NCBI GenBank assembly: GCA_045655105.1
Contig: JAZOOQ010000016.1
Span: 1-8,839 of the forward strand
Direction of reading: 5' to 3'
Length of the DNA: 8,839 nt
Source: RGIG4140 sp045655105
GTDB taxonomy: Bacteria; Pseudomonadota; Alphaproteobacteria; CAAHEQ01; UBA3637
Of this stretch, positions 1 through 4,743 are shown in pieces. Made by a program: the position numbers and the translations under genes. Numbering within the stretch: position 1 is the first letter of the stretch; every line of letters begins with the position of its first letter. Below the pieces are notes generated by a model. The model did not search any database. It was not told the origin of the DNA and worked only from the letters and a program-made list of their open reading frames with translations.

Positions 1-129
1 GCGCGCGAATTGATATTCAAGCTCATCTCTAGTGGTAAACCCAGAATGATCCACTCCATAAGAATCAAAAGAACTGTTTGTTAAATTTTGATATCCCAAT
101 GGGGATTTCATTTTTCGATATAATGGCAT
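1..129 (-). CDS. Truncated hypothetical gene at the left edge
   Basis: An open frame of 43 codons begins with ATG at 129-127 and stays open to base 1, so only the N-terminus is present. The start is well supported by a perfect AAGGAGG ribosome binding site at 140-134, four bases from the ATG. The visible protein starts MPLYRKMKSPLGYQN and continues with polar and charged residues (GVDHSGFTTRDELEYQFAR). There is no signal peptide or membrane segment. I do not recognise the family. Its general look, and the presence of a phage capsid gene about 5 kb away, would be compatible with a phage-related gene, but that is only a guess. It lies on the same strand as the lipoprotein gene and is separated from it by about 250 nt that include an intrinsic terminator ending 24 nt before this start codon. 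Confidence 0.7.
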   Translation of the reverse strand, partial: MPLYRKMKSPLGYQNLTNSSFDSYGVDHSGFTTRDELEYQFAR

Positions 130-153
130 TTTGCCTCCTTTCAGTTAAGCATT

Positions 154-182
154 AAAAAAACTCTGAAAAAAAACTTTCAGAG
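154..182 (-). terminator. Intrinsic terminator just upstream of the left-edge gene
   Basis: CTCTGAAA (161-168) pairs perfectly with TTTCAGAG (175-182) over 8 bp. On the minus strand the stem is followed by seven Ts (160-154). It could end the lipoprotein transcript, whose stop lies about 200 nt upstream, or attenuate the next gene, whose ATG is 24 nt beyond the T-tract. No promoter fits between the T-tract and that ATG. Confidence 0.75.
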
Positions 183-284
183 CTTAAAAAAAATTTATAA
201 AACTTCGATTTTATCTCACTCTACCTCCCAAATTAAAAAAACACAATAAGGAAAAAATGACAATTGTGACAAAACAAAGAAATC

Positions 285-382
285 CTCTTTCATTTCCCCC
301 TTCTCTCACTTTTATTTCTTATCTTGACCACTACACAAAATCAAAAACCACCTATCACATTCTTTTAAATGTCTAATTTTTT
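285..382. repeat. Diverged intergenic direct repeat, copy A
   Basis: This segment aligns in the same orientation with 1305-1407. Shared blocks in order are CTCTTTCATTT, CCCTTCTC, CTTATCTTG, CAAAA-CAAAAA and TTTTAAATGTCTA followed by a T-run; the intervening bases differ and there are small indels. It begins at the stop codon of the lipoprotein gene. No conserved reading frame runs through both copies, so it looks like a non-coding intergenic element rather than a duplicated gene. Confidence 0.5.
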
Positions 383-912
383 TAATAATAGGATTGATAA
401 TATGTGTTATAAACACGTGGAGCTGATTGCGAATAAGAATATCCTGCATAAGAAGGTTGTTGATAACCATAAGCATTATATCCGCCATAATTTGTTTTAG
501 AAAGAATGCCATCTGTTCCCAAAAAGAGGCCGCGTTGAGCTAAAGCACGTTTGCCATTGGGGTTATACATATAAAAATGAACAAATTCTTTTTCATTAAT
601 TGTAATCGCGTCAATTCCCGATTGAGGAATACCCCAAATGATGGAAAGAGGCCAAGTTGCCAAGTTTAAAAAACCATATAAAAATTGATCTTTATCGGCA
701 CCATTGCCCGTTGCTAAATAAAAATTGCCTACTCCTGGTAAAAGATTTAATGCTCCAGCGCCAACAGGATTTGCTGGATTTTCAAAACCACCAGCAGGTT
801 TGTCTGGAGTAATTCCTTCGGCGCTCAAGCTTTTTAAAGCCGTTTCTTCCACATAGCTTAAGCTGGCGCAACCAGATAACAAACACATTGATAATAATAA
901 GATTTTTTTCAT
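382..912 (-). CDS. Small lipoprotein with a Tyr/Gly-rich C-terminal tail
   Basis: The protein is 176 aa and starts with a classic lipoprotein signal: MKK, a hydrophobic run, then the lipobox LLSGC with Cys15 as the predicted lipidation site. It should be anchored to the outer face of the inner membrane or to the outer membrane. Residues 48-100 are rich in Gly, Pro and aromatics (VGAGALNLLPGVGNFYLATG, then NLATWPLSIIWGIPQ) and may dip into a membrane. Residues 141-176 are a low-complexity Tyr/Gly/Ser/Gln tail. I chose the ATG at 912 because it puts the signal peptide at the N-terminus and follows GGGGGAG. A longer frame starts at 957, but its first codons cross the upstream terminator. The gene lies directly downstream of a structured RNA and terminator on the same strand. 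The family and function are unknown to me. Confidence 0.8.
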   Translation of the reverse strand: MKKILLLSMCLLSGCASLSYVEETALKSLSAEGITPDKPAGGFENPANPVGAGALNLLPGVGNFYLATGNGADKDQFLYGFLNLATWPLSIIWGIPQSGIDAITINEKEFVHFYMYNPNGKRALAQRGLFLGTDGILSKTNYGGYNAYGYQQPSYAGYSYSQSAPRVYNTYYQSYY

Positions 913-946
913 CCGCTCCCCCATAAAAATTGTTTTTAACACAATA

Positions 947-977
947 ACAAAACCCACCTTAAAGGATTTTAGGTGGG
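947..977 (-). terminator. Intrinsic terminator between the structured RNA and the lipoprotein gene
   Basis: CCCACCT (953-959) pairs with AGGTGGG (971-977), a 7-bp GC-rich stem with an 11-nt loop. On the minus strand it is followed by TTTTGTT, a modest U-tract. It ends about 35 nt before the lipoprotein ATG. It can serve either as the 3' end of a stand-alone RNA or as a leader attenuator for the lipoprotein. Confidence 0.65.
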
Positions 978-1150
978 CGGATGTTAGAAAACCGTATTCT
1001 ACTAAAAACGGCTCGGCTTATTTGACCAAGGCCTTATTCACCGACATCCGTCCATGGCCGGAAGCCAGCTTTATTTTAAGTCGAACTGTCTCGACTAGTA
1101 GAATATTGGGTTTTCTAAGACCCAGATAAACCCTGTCTTTGGTTTATCCA
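948..1150 (-). ncRNA. Unassigned structured RNA or long structured leader
   Basis: The strongest sign is long-range pairing: TATTCTACTA (995-1004) with TAGTAGAATA (1096-1105), and AGAAAACC (986-993) with GGTTTTCT (1109-1116). Together these give 18 bp interrupted by a small 1x3 internal loop and enclose 91 nt. Inside are a side hairpin GTCGA/TCGAC (1080-1084 with 1091-1095), an apical stem of 8 bp with one bulge (1011-1019 with 1062-1069), and a possible inner GGCC/GGCC pairing (1030-1033 with 1056-1059). A 5' hairpin pairs ATAAACC (1126-1132) with GGTTTAT (1141-1147). The minus strand is favoured because a candidate promoter lies at 1185-1157 and a terminator at 977-947. The rod shape with a central bubble recalls 6S RNA, but I cannot confirm that. 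It lacks the hallmark sequences of RNase P RNA, and I see no tmRNA tag. It could instead be a cis-regulatory leader of the lipoprotein. Confidence 0.55.
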
Positions 1151-1156
1151 AGATTG

Positions 1157-1185
1157 AAAATATCATATCCCTTTTTGATTTGCAA
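1157..1185 (-). promoter_or_regulatory. Candidate promoter of the structured RNA
   Basis: On the minus strand TTGCAA (1185-1180) and TATTTT (1162-1157) are separated by 17 bp, a good sigma-70-type arrangement with a weak -10. Transcription would start near 1150, right before the first hairpin of the structured RNA. Confidence 0.4.
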
Positions 1186-1420
1186 GATGTTTTTTGGTTC
1201 AAAAATGAAATTAAACGCGAAGGAAGAGAGAAAACCATTTAGGCAAAGAAAAGATTTTAGAAAGAAAGGTTCGAGTGGATAGAAGAGATTTGCTCTATCA
1301 AAACGCTCTTTCATTTTGCCCTTCTCACGTCCGCTCCTTATCTTGCCTTTGCCCAAAACCAAAAAATGATATTTTTTCATCTTGTTTTTAAATGTCTATT
1401 TTTTTATCCATATTTATTGT
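1186..1420. other. Intergenic stretch without a convincing gene
   Basis: This AT-rich segment separates the minus-strand structured RNA from the plus-strand promoter at 1421. It contains repeat copy B (1305-1407). A minus-strand open frame of 78 codons (1380-1144) has no ribosome binding site, crosses the promoter of the structured RNA and has a low-complexity product, so I do not call it a gene. Confidence 0.5.
1305..1407. repeat. Diverged intergenic direct repeat, copy B
   Basis: Same orientation as copy A at 285-382, with matching blocks CTCTTTCATTT, CCCTTCTC, CTTATCTTG, CAAAA-CAAAAA and TTTTTAAATGTCTA plus a T-run. The two copies bracket the block that holds the lipoprotein gene and the structured RNA. 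The divergence suggests an old duplication or members of a dispersed intergenic family. Confidence 0.5.
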
Positions 1421-1449
1421 TTGACAATATAAAATAAATAAAATATAAA
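1421..1449 (+). promoter_or_regulatory. Strong sigma-70-type promoter of the small-protein cassette leader
   Basis: TTGACA (1421-1426), a 17-bp spacer and TATAAA (1444-1449) make a near-consensus promoter in an AT-rich region. Transcription would begin around 1456, giving a leader of about 180 nt up to the terminator at 1597-1633 and then the three small genes. It is the only good plus-strand promoter I see ahead of the cassette. Confidence 0.7.
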
Positions 1450-1491
1450 AAGAATGAATGCGAATAACAATGCATTTATGGGTAATTGATG

Positions 1492-1620
1492 ATGGATAAA
1501 ATTTGTTTAAAATTCTGGATTAAAAGAATGGGGTTGATTTTCAAAACCATTAAGAAAGGATTTTTATTTTTGATTCGTCAATTTATCTTTTTTAACAGAC
1601 CGCTTCCCTTTTGGTGTTAG
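1492..1620 (+). CDS. Possible 42-aa leader peptide ending inside the terminator
   Basis: An ATG at 1492 opens a 42-codon frame ending with TAG at 1618-1620. The peptide is Phe-, Ile- and Lys-rich: it begins MDKICLKFWIKRMG and ends FFNRPLPFWC. The frame covers most of the leader and stops in the loop-to-descending-arm part of the terminator stem (1597-1626), so a translating ribosome would melt that hairpin. The only ribosome binding site is a weak GGG about 9 nt upstream of the ATG. An internal ATG at 1528 is an alternative start. The KKGFLFLIR segment followed by Pro and Cys loosely recalls the N-terminus of YidD, but the similarity is short and may come from base composition. Whether it is translated is uncertain. 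Confidence 0.3.
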   Translation: MDKICLKFWIKRMGLIFKTIKKGFLFLIRQFIFFNRPLPFWC

Positions 1621-1633
1621 CGGTCTTTTTTTT
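1597..1633 (+). terminator. Strong intrinsic terminator or attenuator before the small-protein cassette
   Basis: AGACCGC (1597-1603) pairs perfectly with GCGGTCT (1620-1626), followed by an eight-T run (1626-1633). It is one of the best terminators in the window, yet it lies between the only visible promoter and the first gene of the cassette, whose ATG is 23 nt past the T-tract. Either it is a regulated attenuator or it ends a separate small RNA and the genes depend on read-through. Confidence 0.85.
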
Positions 1634-1656
1634 AACTAAAAGGAAAGGAGAACAAA

Positions 1657-1905
1657 ATGTCTTGGGATGATGAATATGAAGAACGCCTCCGCCAGCAAGA
1701 GGAAGAAAATAAACGGCGCCGTGAAGAGCAAGAAGATCGTCGCCGTCAAGAGGAAGAACGTCGCCGCCGTCAAGATGAAGAACGCCAACAAATGATAGAA
1801 AACGCTTTAGCAGAAAGAGGACATATTAGAATTGACAACTATAGCCCTCGCTTTAGACCACCAAAACCTTGGGAACAAGGCTACGATCCAAGAACTCGTG
1901 ATTAA
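1657..1905 (+). CDS. Highly charged small protein, cassette member 1 (82 aa)
   Basis: The start follows a strong AAAGGAGAACAAA ribosome binding site that recurs before the next two genes. The protein begins MSWDDEYEERLRQ. Residues 8-45 are almost entirely Glu, Arg, Gln, Lys and Asp (for example RRREEQEDRRRQEEERRRR), typical of a charged single alpha-helix or coiled coil. Residues 51-80 form a different segment, LAERGHIRIDNYSPRF (51-66), then PKPWEQGYD (69-77), shared with member 3. There is no signal peptide or membrane segment, so it is probably cytoplasmic. Arg is mostly coded by CGC and CGT, which makes the gene locally less AT-rich than its surroundings. A 22-nt spacer separates it from member 2. 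I recognise no family; binding of nucleic acid, ribosome or protein by the charged helix would be pure speculation. Confidence 0.85.
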   Translation: MSWDDEYEERLRQQEEENKRRREEQEDRRRQEEERRRRQDEERQQMIENALAERGHIRIDNYSPRFRPPKPWEQGYDPRTRD

Positions 1906-1927
1906 AATAAAAAGAAAGGAGAACAAA

Positions 1928-2074
1928 ATGTCTTGGGATGATGAAGAAGAACGCCTTCGCCAGAAAGAGGAAGAAGATCGCATCCGTAACGAAATGATTG
2001 ATAAATCTCTAGCTTTTCATGAGGCCCAAAGAAAGGCATGGCTAAATGAAACAAATCAAAGAACTCGTGATTAA
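1928..2074 (+). CDS. Highly charged small protein, cassette member 2 (48 aa)
   Basis: The gene begins at the ATG after the repeated AAAGGAGAACAAA ribosome binding site. A longer frame reaches back into member 1 in another reading frame but is not the real start. The product opens MSWDDEEERLRQKEEED, nearly the same as member 1, and ends NQRTRD, like the PRTRD end of member 1. It lacks both the long charged helix and the LAERGH...WEQGYD segment, so it looks like a paralogue with an internal deletion and divergence. The 22-nt spacers on its two sides are identical, showing that the gene and its ribosome binding site were duplicated together. Function unknown. Confidence 0.8.
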   Translation: MSWDDEEERLRQKEEEDRIRNEMIDKSLAFHEAQRKAWLNETNQRTRD

Positions 2075-2096
2075 AATAAAAAGAAAGGAGAACAAA

Positions 2097-2273
2097 ATGT
2101 CTTGTGATGATGATGAAGAACGCAAAGCAGCAGCAGCAGAAGCCAAACGCCAACAAGAAATAGAGGATAATTTAGCTGAAAGAGGGCATATTATAATTGG
2201 TGCCTATAATCCACGCTTTAGAGATCCTAAATATTCTTGGGAACAAGGCTATGATCAAAAAACCCATGAATAA
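2097..2273 (+). CDS. Highly charged small protein, cassette member 3 (58 aa)
   Basis: The start follows the same AAAGGAGAACAAA ribosome binding site. The protein begins MSCDDDEERKAAAAEAKRQQ, a shorter and more Ala-rich version of the helix in member 1. It then carries the shared C-terminal segment: LAERGHIIIGAYNPRFR (26-42) and WEQGYD (48-53). Conservation of this segment in members 1 and 3, while the helices differ in length and composition, suggests that it is the functional part. The stop is followed by AAAAAGAAAGG, a remnant of the repeated spacer, and then by the 69-bp hairpin repeat. Probably cytoplasmic and co-transcribed with members 1 and 2. Family unknown to me. Confidence 0.82.
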   Translation: MSCDDDEERKAAAAEAKRQQEIEDNLAERGHIIIGAYNPRFRDPKYSWEQGYDQKTHE

Positions 2274-2296
2274 AAAGAAAGGTCTTCTATTAAAAT

Positions 2297-2365
2297 AATA
2301 ATAATGAAAACGCCTCCTGTAAGTGTATGGATTATACATAAAGGAGGCGTGTTTGTTGTGAGTTG
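2297..2365. repeat. 69-bp hairpin repeat, copy 1
   Basis: This copy differs from 2648-2716 at only two positions (T2320 versus C2671, G2351 versus A2702). It holds a perfect 9-bp stem, ACGCCTCCT (2310-2318) with AGGAGGCGT (2342-2350), and a smaller inner stem TGTAT/ATACA in the loop. T-rich flanks on both strands make it a possible bidirectional terminator. It sits 23 nt after the last gene of the small-protein cassette. Confidence 0.85.
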
Positions 2366-2647
2366 GCAATTTTAACGCCCCTCTTGCATTGTGATGCCGT
2401 AAAAAAACGGTTTTAAAAGAGAAAATAAGGAGGCAATTGACAATCGACTAGTATAAAACTCATACTTGAGATTGGCAATTTGGATATTCCCAAAATTTAT
2501 TTTGGGCCCCTTTCAGCACGCAACCATTCGCTTGACATTTTCATGTCATCTCATGGGCTATCGCTTCGCCTTAGATTCCTTTCTAAAAAATTATTAAGGT
2601 TACACAAATGCCTTGTGATACGTTAAAATATGGATGATAAATAGCCA
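2366..2647. other. Non-coding, palindrome-rich stretch between the two hairpin repeats
   Basis: No credible gene is present. It holds a short plus-strand hairpin CCGT/ACGG followed by TTTT (about 2397-2414), a perfect 8-bp palindrome CCCAAAAT/ATTTTGGG with a 2-nt loop (2489-2506), and TGACAT/ATGTCA with a 4-nt loop (about 2533-2549). On the minus strand, 2586-2480 contains short open stretches broken by stops, as is common for dispersed intergenic repeats or decayed sequence. An ATGCCTTGTGAT at 2608-2619 resembles the start of cassette member 3. Confidence 0.5.
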
Positions 2648-2716
2648 AATAATAATGAAAACGCCTCCTGCAAGTGTATGGATTATACATAAAGGAGGCG
2701 TATTTGTTGTGAGTTG
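2648..2716. repeat. 69-bp hairpin repeat, copy 2
   Basis: Direct repeat of 2297-2365 with two mismatches. The stem is ACGCCTCCT (2661-2669) with AGGAGGCGT (2693-2701), and both mismatches leave it intact. On the minus strand it lies about 50 nt past the tsf stop codon, where it could terminate the rpsB-tsf transcript (AGGAGGCGT then TTTTCATTATTATT). A second small hairpin GCCGTA/TACGGC (2726-2731 with 2740-2745) lies between tsf and this repeat. Confidence 0.85.
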
Positions 2717-2765
2717 ACATTTAGAGCCGTATTTTAACTTACGGCATCCAAGTGCCCCAACTTAG

Positions 2766-3683
2766 TTATTTCATACAGCTTGCAACTTCAGCTGCGAAAT
2801 CTTCGCTTTTCTTTTCAATGCCTTCGCCCAAAGCAAAACGAACATAAGATGTTAATTGAACATCAGTGCCCAATTCTTTTGCTGTTGCAGCAACAACATC
2901 TTTAACTTTTTTATCTGGGTCCATAATGAAAGCTTGTTCCAAAAGAACAACTTCGTCATGGAATTTGCGAATACGGCCTTCAACCATTTTTTCAATAATG
3001 TTGGCTGGTTTACCGCTGGCTTTTGCTTGTTCTTCATAAATTGCTTTTTCGTGAGCGAGTGTTTCAGCATCAACATCTGCAATGTTTAAGAAACGTGGTG
3101 AAGAAGCGGCGATATGCATAGCGATTTTTTTGCCAAGTTCTGTTAAAGCTTGTTTATCGCCTGTGCTTTCTAAAGCAACTAACACACCGATTTTTCCTTG
3201 GTTTGGAACAACAGCTGTGTGCATATATGGAACAACAACACCGTTTGAAACTTCAACACAAGCAGCTCTTCTTAAGCTCATGTTTTCGCCGATTTTAGCA
3301 ATCAATTCTGTTAATGTATCTTCAATTGTTTTGCCATCAACAGTTTCTTTTTTCATGCCTTCAACATCGCCGTTAGCTGTCATAGCAGCACCGAGCATTT
3401 TTCCGAGCATAGCTTGGAATTCAGCGTTTCTTGCAACAAAGTCTGTTTCAGAGTTAAGTTCAACGATAGCGCCTTTGTTTCCTTCAACGCAAACACCAAC
3501 TAAACCTTGAGAGGCAACGCGACCAGCTTTCTTTTCAGCAACTGAAAGACCTTTTTTACGCAAAAAGTCAATTGCTCCTTCTAAATCGCCACCTGTTTCT
3601 GATAATGCTTTTTTGCATTCCATCATACCGGCACCTGTTTTTTCACGCAGTTCTTTAACTAAAGCTGCTGTAATTTCTGCCAT
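2766..3683 (-). CDS. tsf: Elongation factor Ts
   Basis: EF-Ts is the cytoplasmic guanine-nucleotide exchange factor that releases GDP from EF-Tu during translation elongation. The 305-aa product has the usual bacterial length. It begins with the UBA-like N-terminal domain (MAEITAALVKELREKTGAGM, then MECKKAL), followed by the diagnostic TDFVARN motif at residues 80-86, which contacts EF-Tu, and the core domain (IGENMSLRRAACVEVS, then YMHTAVVPNQGKIGVLVAL). The frame is open further upstream to 3794, but that would overlap rpsB. The ATG at 3683 has the family N-terminus and an AGGAG six bases upstream. It lies 73 nt downstream of rpsB, the standard order. A terminator-like hairpin between them may lower tsf expression relative to rpsB. 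Confidence 0.98.
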   Translation of the reverse strand: MAEITAALVKELREKTGAGMMECKKALSETGGDLEGAIDFLRKKGLSVAEKKAGRVASQGLVGVCVEGNKGAIVELNSETDFVARNAEFQAMLGKMLGAAMTANGDVEGMKKETVDGKTIEDTLTELIAKIGENMSLRRAACVEVSNGVVVPYMHTAVVPNQGKIGVLVALESTGDKQALTELGKKIAMHIAASSPRFLNIADVDAETLAHEKAIYEEQAKASGKPANIIEKMVEGRIRKFHDEVVLLEQAFIMDPDKKVKDVVAATAKELGTDVQLTSYVRFALGEGIEKKSEDFAAEVASCMK

Positions 3684-3716
3684 TTTTTGCTCCTTATAAA
3701 ATATATGTAGGTTATT

Positions 3717-3747
3717 AAAAAAAGGAGATGAGAGGCCCCACCTCCTT
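3717..3747 (-). terminator. Terminator-like hairpin between rpsB and tsf
   Basis: On the minus strand AAGGAG (3747-3742) pairs with CTCCTT (3727-3722), followed by a run of Ts to 3717. The loop is 14 nt and holds a competing GAGG/CCTC pairing, so the structure is weaker than the other terminators here. It may act as a partial terminator or mRNA end point that tunes the S2 to EF-Ts ratio. The tsf ATG is 33 nt beyond it. Confidence 0.5.
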
Positions 3748-3756
3748 ATAAAAAAA

Positions 3757-4515
3757 TTAGCCTTGAACTGTTTCAGTTGCAACTGGTTCAACAACGGCGC
3801 CTAAATCAACACCAGCGGCTTTAAGTTCAGCTTGCATACCATCTAAAACAGCAGCGCTGACCAAGTCACAGTATAAATTAATAGCGCGTAAAGCGTCATC
3901 ATTACCAGGAACTGGGAAGTCAATTCCATCTGGGTTTGCGTTTGAATCGCAAATAGCAACAACAGGAATGCCCAATTTTTTAGCTTCGCTGATAGCCAAA
4001 TCTTCTTTTGGAACATCAATAACGAAGATTAAATCTGGACGACCATTCATGTTTTGAATACCACCCAATGAAGCAAACAATTTTTCGCGTTCACGAGAAA
4101 TGTTTAATTTTTCTTTTTTCGTCAACCCGTTTAATTCGCCTTTTTCTGTTTTGGCATCAATATCTTTTAAGCGTTTAATGCTTGAAGAAATTGTTTTCCA
4201 GTTTGTAAGCATACCGCCGAGCCAACGGTGGTTCACATAATATTGACCACAACGTGTTGCTGCATCTTTAACAGCTTCTTGAGCTTGCATTTTTGTGCCA
4301 ACAAACAAGATTTTGCCGCCTTTAGCTGCCACATCACGAACAGCTTGTAATGCGCGTGTAAGCATTGGTTGAGTTTGTGTTAAATCTAAGATATGAACAC
4401 CTTCACGAACACCATAAATATATGGGCCCATTTTTGGGTTCCATCTGCGAGCATTGTGACCAAAATGAACGCCGTTTTCAATTAATTGACGAACTGTAAT
4501 TGTTGGTAAAGACAT
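3757..4515 (-). CDS. rpsB: 30S ribosomal protein S2
   Basis: S2 is a small-subunit ribosomal protein at the head-body junction, needed for stable S1 binding in Proteobacteria. The 252-aa product is full length and has the characteristic signatures: VHFGHNARRWNPKM near residues 16-29, the KILFVGTK strand, YYVNHRWLGGMLTN around 92-105, a basic coiled-coil insert (ISSSIKRLKDIDAKTEKG and following), then GRPDLIFVIDV and GIPVVAICDSNANPDGIDFP. The start at 4515 gives the expected N-terminus and is preceded by AAGGA. It is the first gene of the rpsB-tsf operon, transcribed from a good promoter through a roughly 165-nt structured leader. pyrH and frr, frequent downstream partners in Proteobacteria, do not follow tsf here. 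Confidence 0.98.
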   Translation of the reverse strand: MSLPTITVRQLIENGVHFGHNARRWNPKMGPYIYGVREGVHILDLTQTQPMLTRALQAVRDVAAKGGKILFVGTKMQAQEAVKDAATRCGQYYVNHRWLGGMLTNWKTISSSIKRLKDIDAKTEKGELNGLTKKEKLNISREREKLFASLGGIQNMNGRPDLIFVIDVPKEDLAISEAKKLGIPVVAICDSNANPDGIDFPVPGNDDALRAINLYCDLVSAAVLDGMQAELKAAGVDLGAVVEPVATETVQG

Positions 4516-4679
4516 AATATTTCCTTTCTTTTTCCGGTTAAACCTCTGTAAAGCATGATATAAGAAAAAAGCTTCTTACACCGGAAAGCGCTTCATAAAA
4601 AAAAGATCTTTAAGAACCGCCGCTTTACATGCGTATTTATTAAAAATTAAAAATAAACGCCCTCTTAAAATTAAGAAGA
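4516..4679 (-). promoter_or_regulatory. Structured rpsB leader, possible S2 autoregulatory site
   Basis: The untranslated leader between the predicted start point and the rpsB ATG contains an 8-bp long-range stem, TTTCCGGT (4531-4538) with ACCGGAAA (4580-4587), enclosing about 41 nt that include an AAGAA/TTCTT hairpin. The stem ends just 5 nt from the rpsB ribosome binding site (TTCCTT at 4521-4526 on the plus strand). In E. coli S2 represses its own operon through the rpsB leader; a similar role here is an inference from position and structure. Confidence 0.5.
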
Positions 4680-4685
4680 CGATTT

Positions 4686-4714
4686 CTTATACACTTTTTT
4701 TCAAAAAAAATCAA
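4686..4714 (-). promoter_or_regulatory. Promoter of the rpsB-tsf operon
   Basis: On the minus strand TTGATT (4714-4709) and TATAAG (4691-4686) are separated by exactly 17 bp, with transcription expected to start near 4679. It lies just past the stop codon of the 70-aa gene, so rpsB-tsf is probably transcribed independently of the capsid region. Confidence 0.6.
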
Positions 4715-4743
4715 TAGAAAATCTTAAATTTTTTAGATAATTT

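Noticed and set aside
312..512. Minus-strand open frame of 66 codons overlapping the lipoprotein 3' end
   Set aside because: Overlaps the better-supported lipoprotein in another frame and has no ribosome binding site.
948..1150. Structured RNA considered as RNase P RNA or tmRNA
   Set aside because: I do not see the conserved RNase P core words or a tmRNA tag frame on either strand.
1144..1380. Minus-strand open frame of 78 codons
   Set aside because: No ribosome binding site, covers repeat copy B and the promoter of the structured RNA, and its product is low-complexity; repeat copy A has no matching frame.
1902..2369. Two minus-strand open frames opposite the small-protein cassette
   Set aside because: Phe/Cys- and Tyr-rich products that mirror the Glu/Lys-rich genes on the other strand; no start signals.
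2437..2466. TTGACA followed at 18 bp by CATACT as a promoter
   Set aside because: The -10 is poor, the better TATAAA is only 9 bp away, and no gene follows.
2297..2716. Paired repeats considered as a CRISPR array
   Set aside because: Only two copies, 351 bp apart, each with a hairpin; no regular spacers and no cas genes.
3082..3510. Plus-strand open frame of 142 codons
   Set aside because: It is antisense to tsf, which is unquestionable; the frame arises from its codon pattern.
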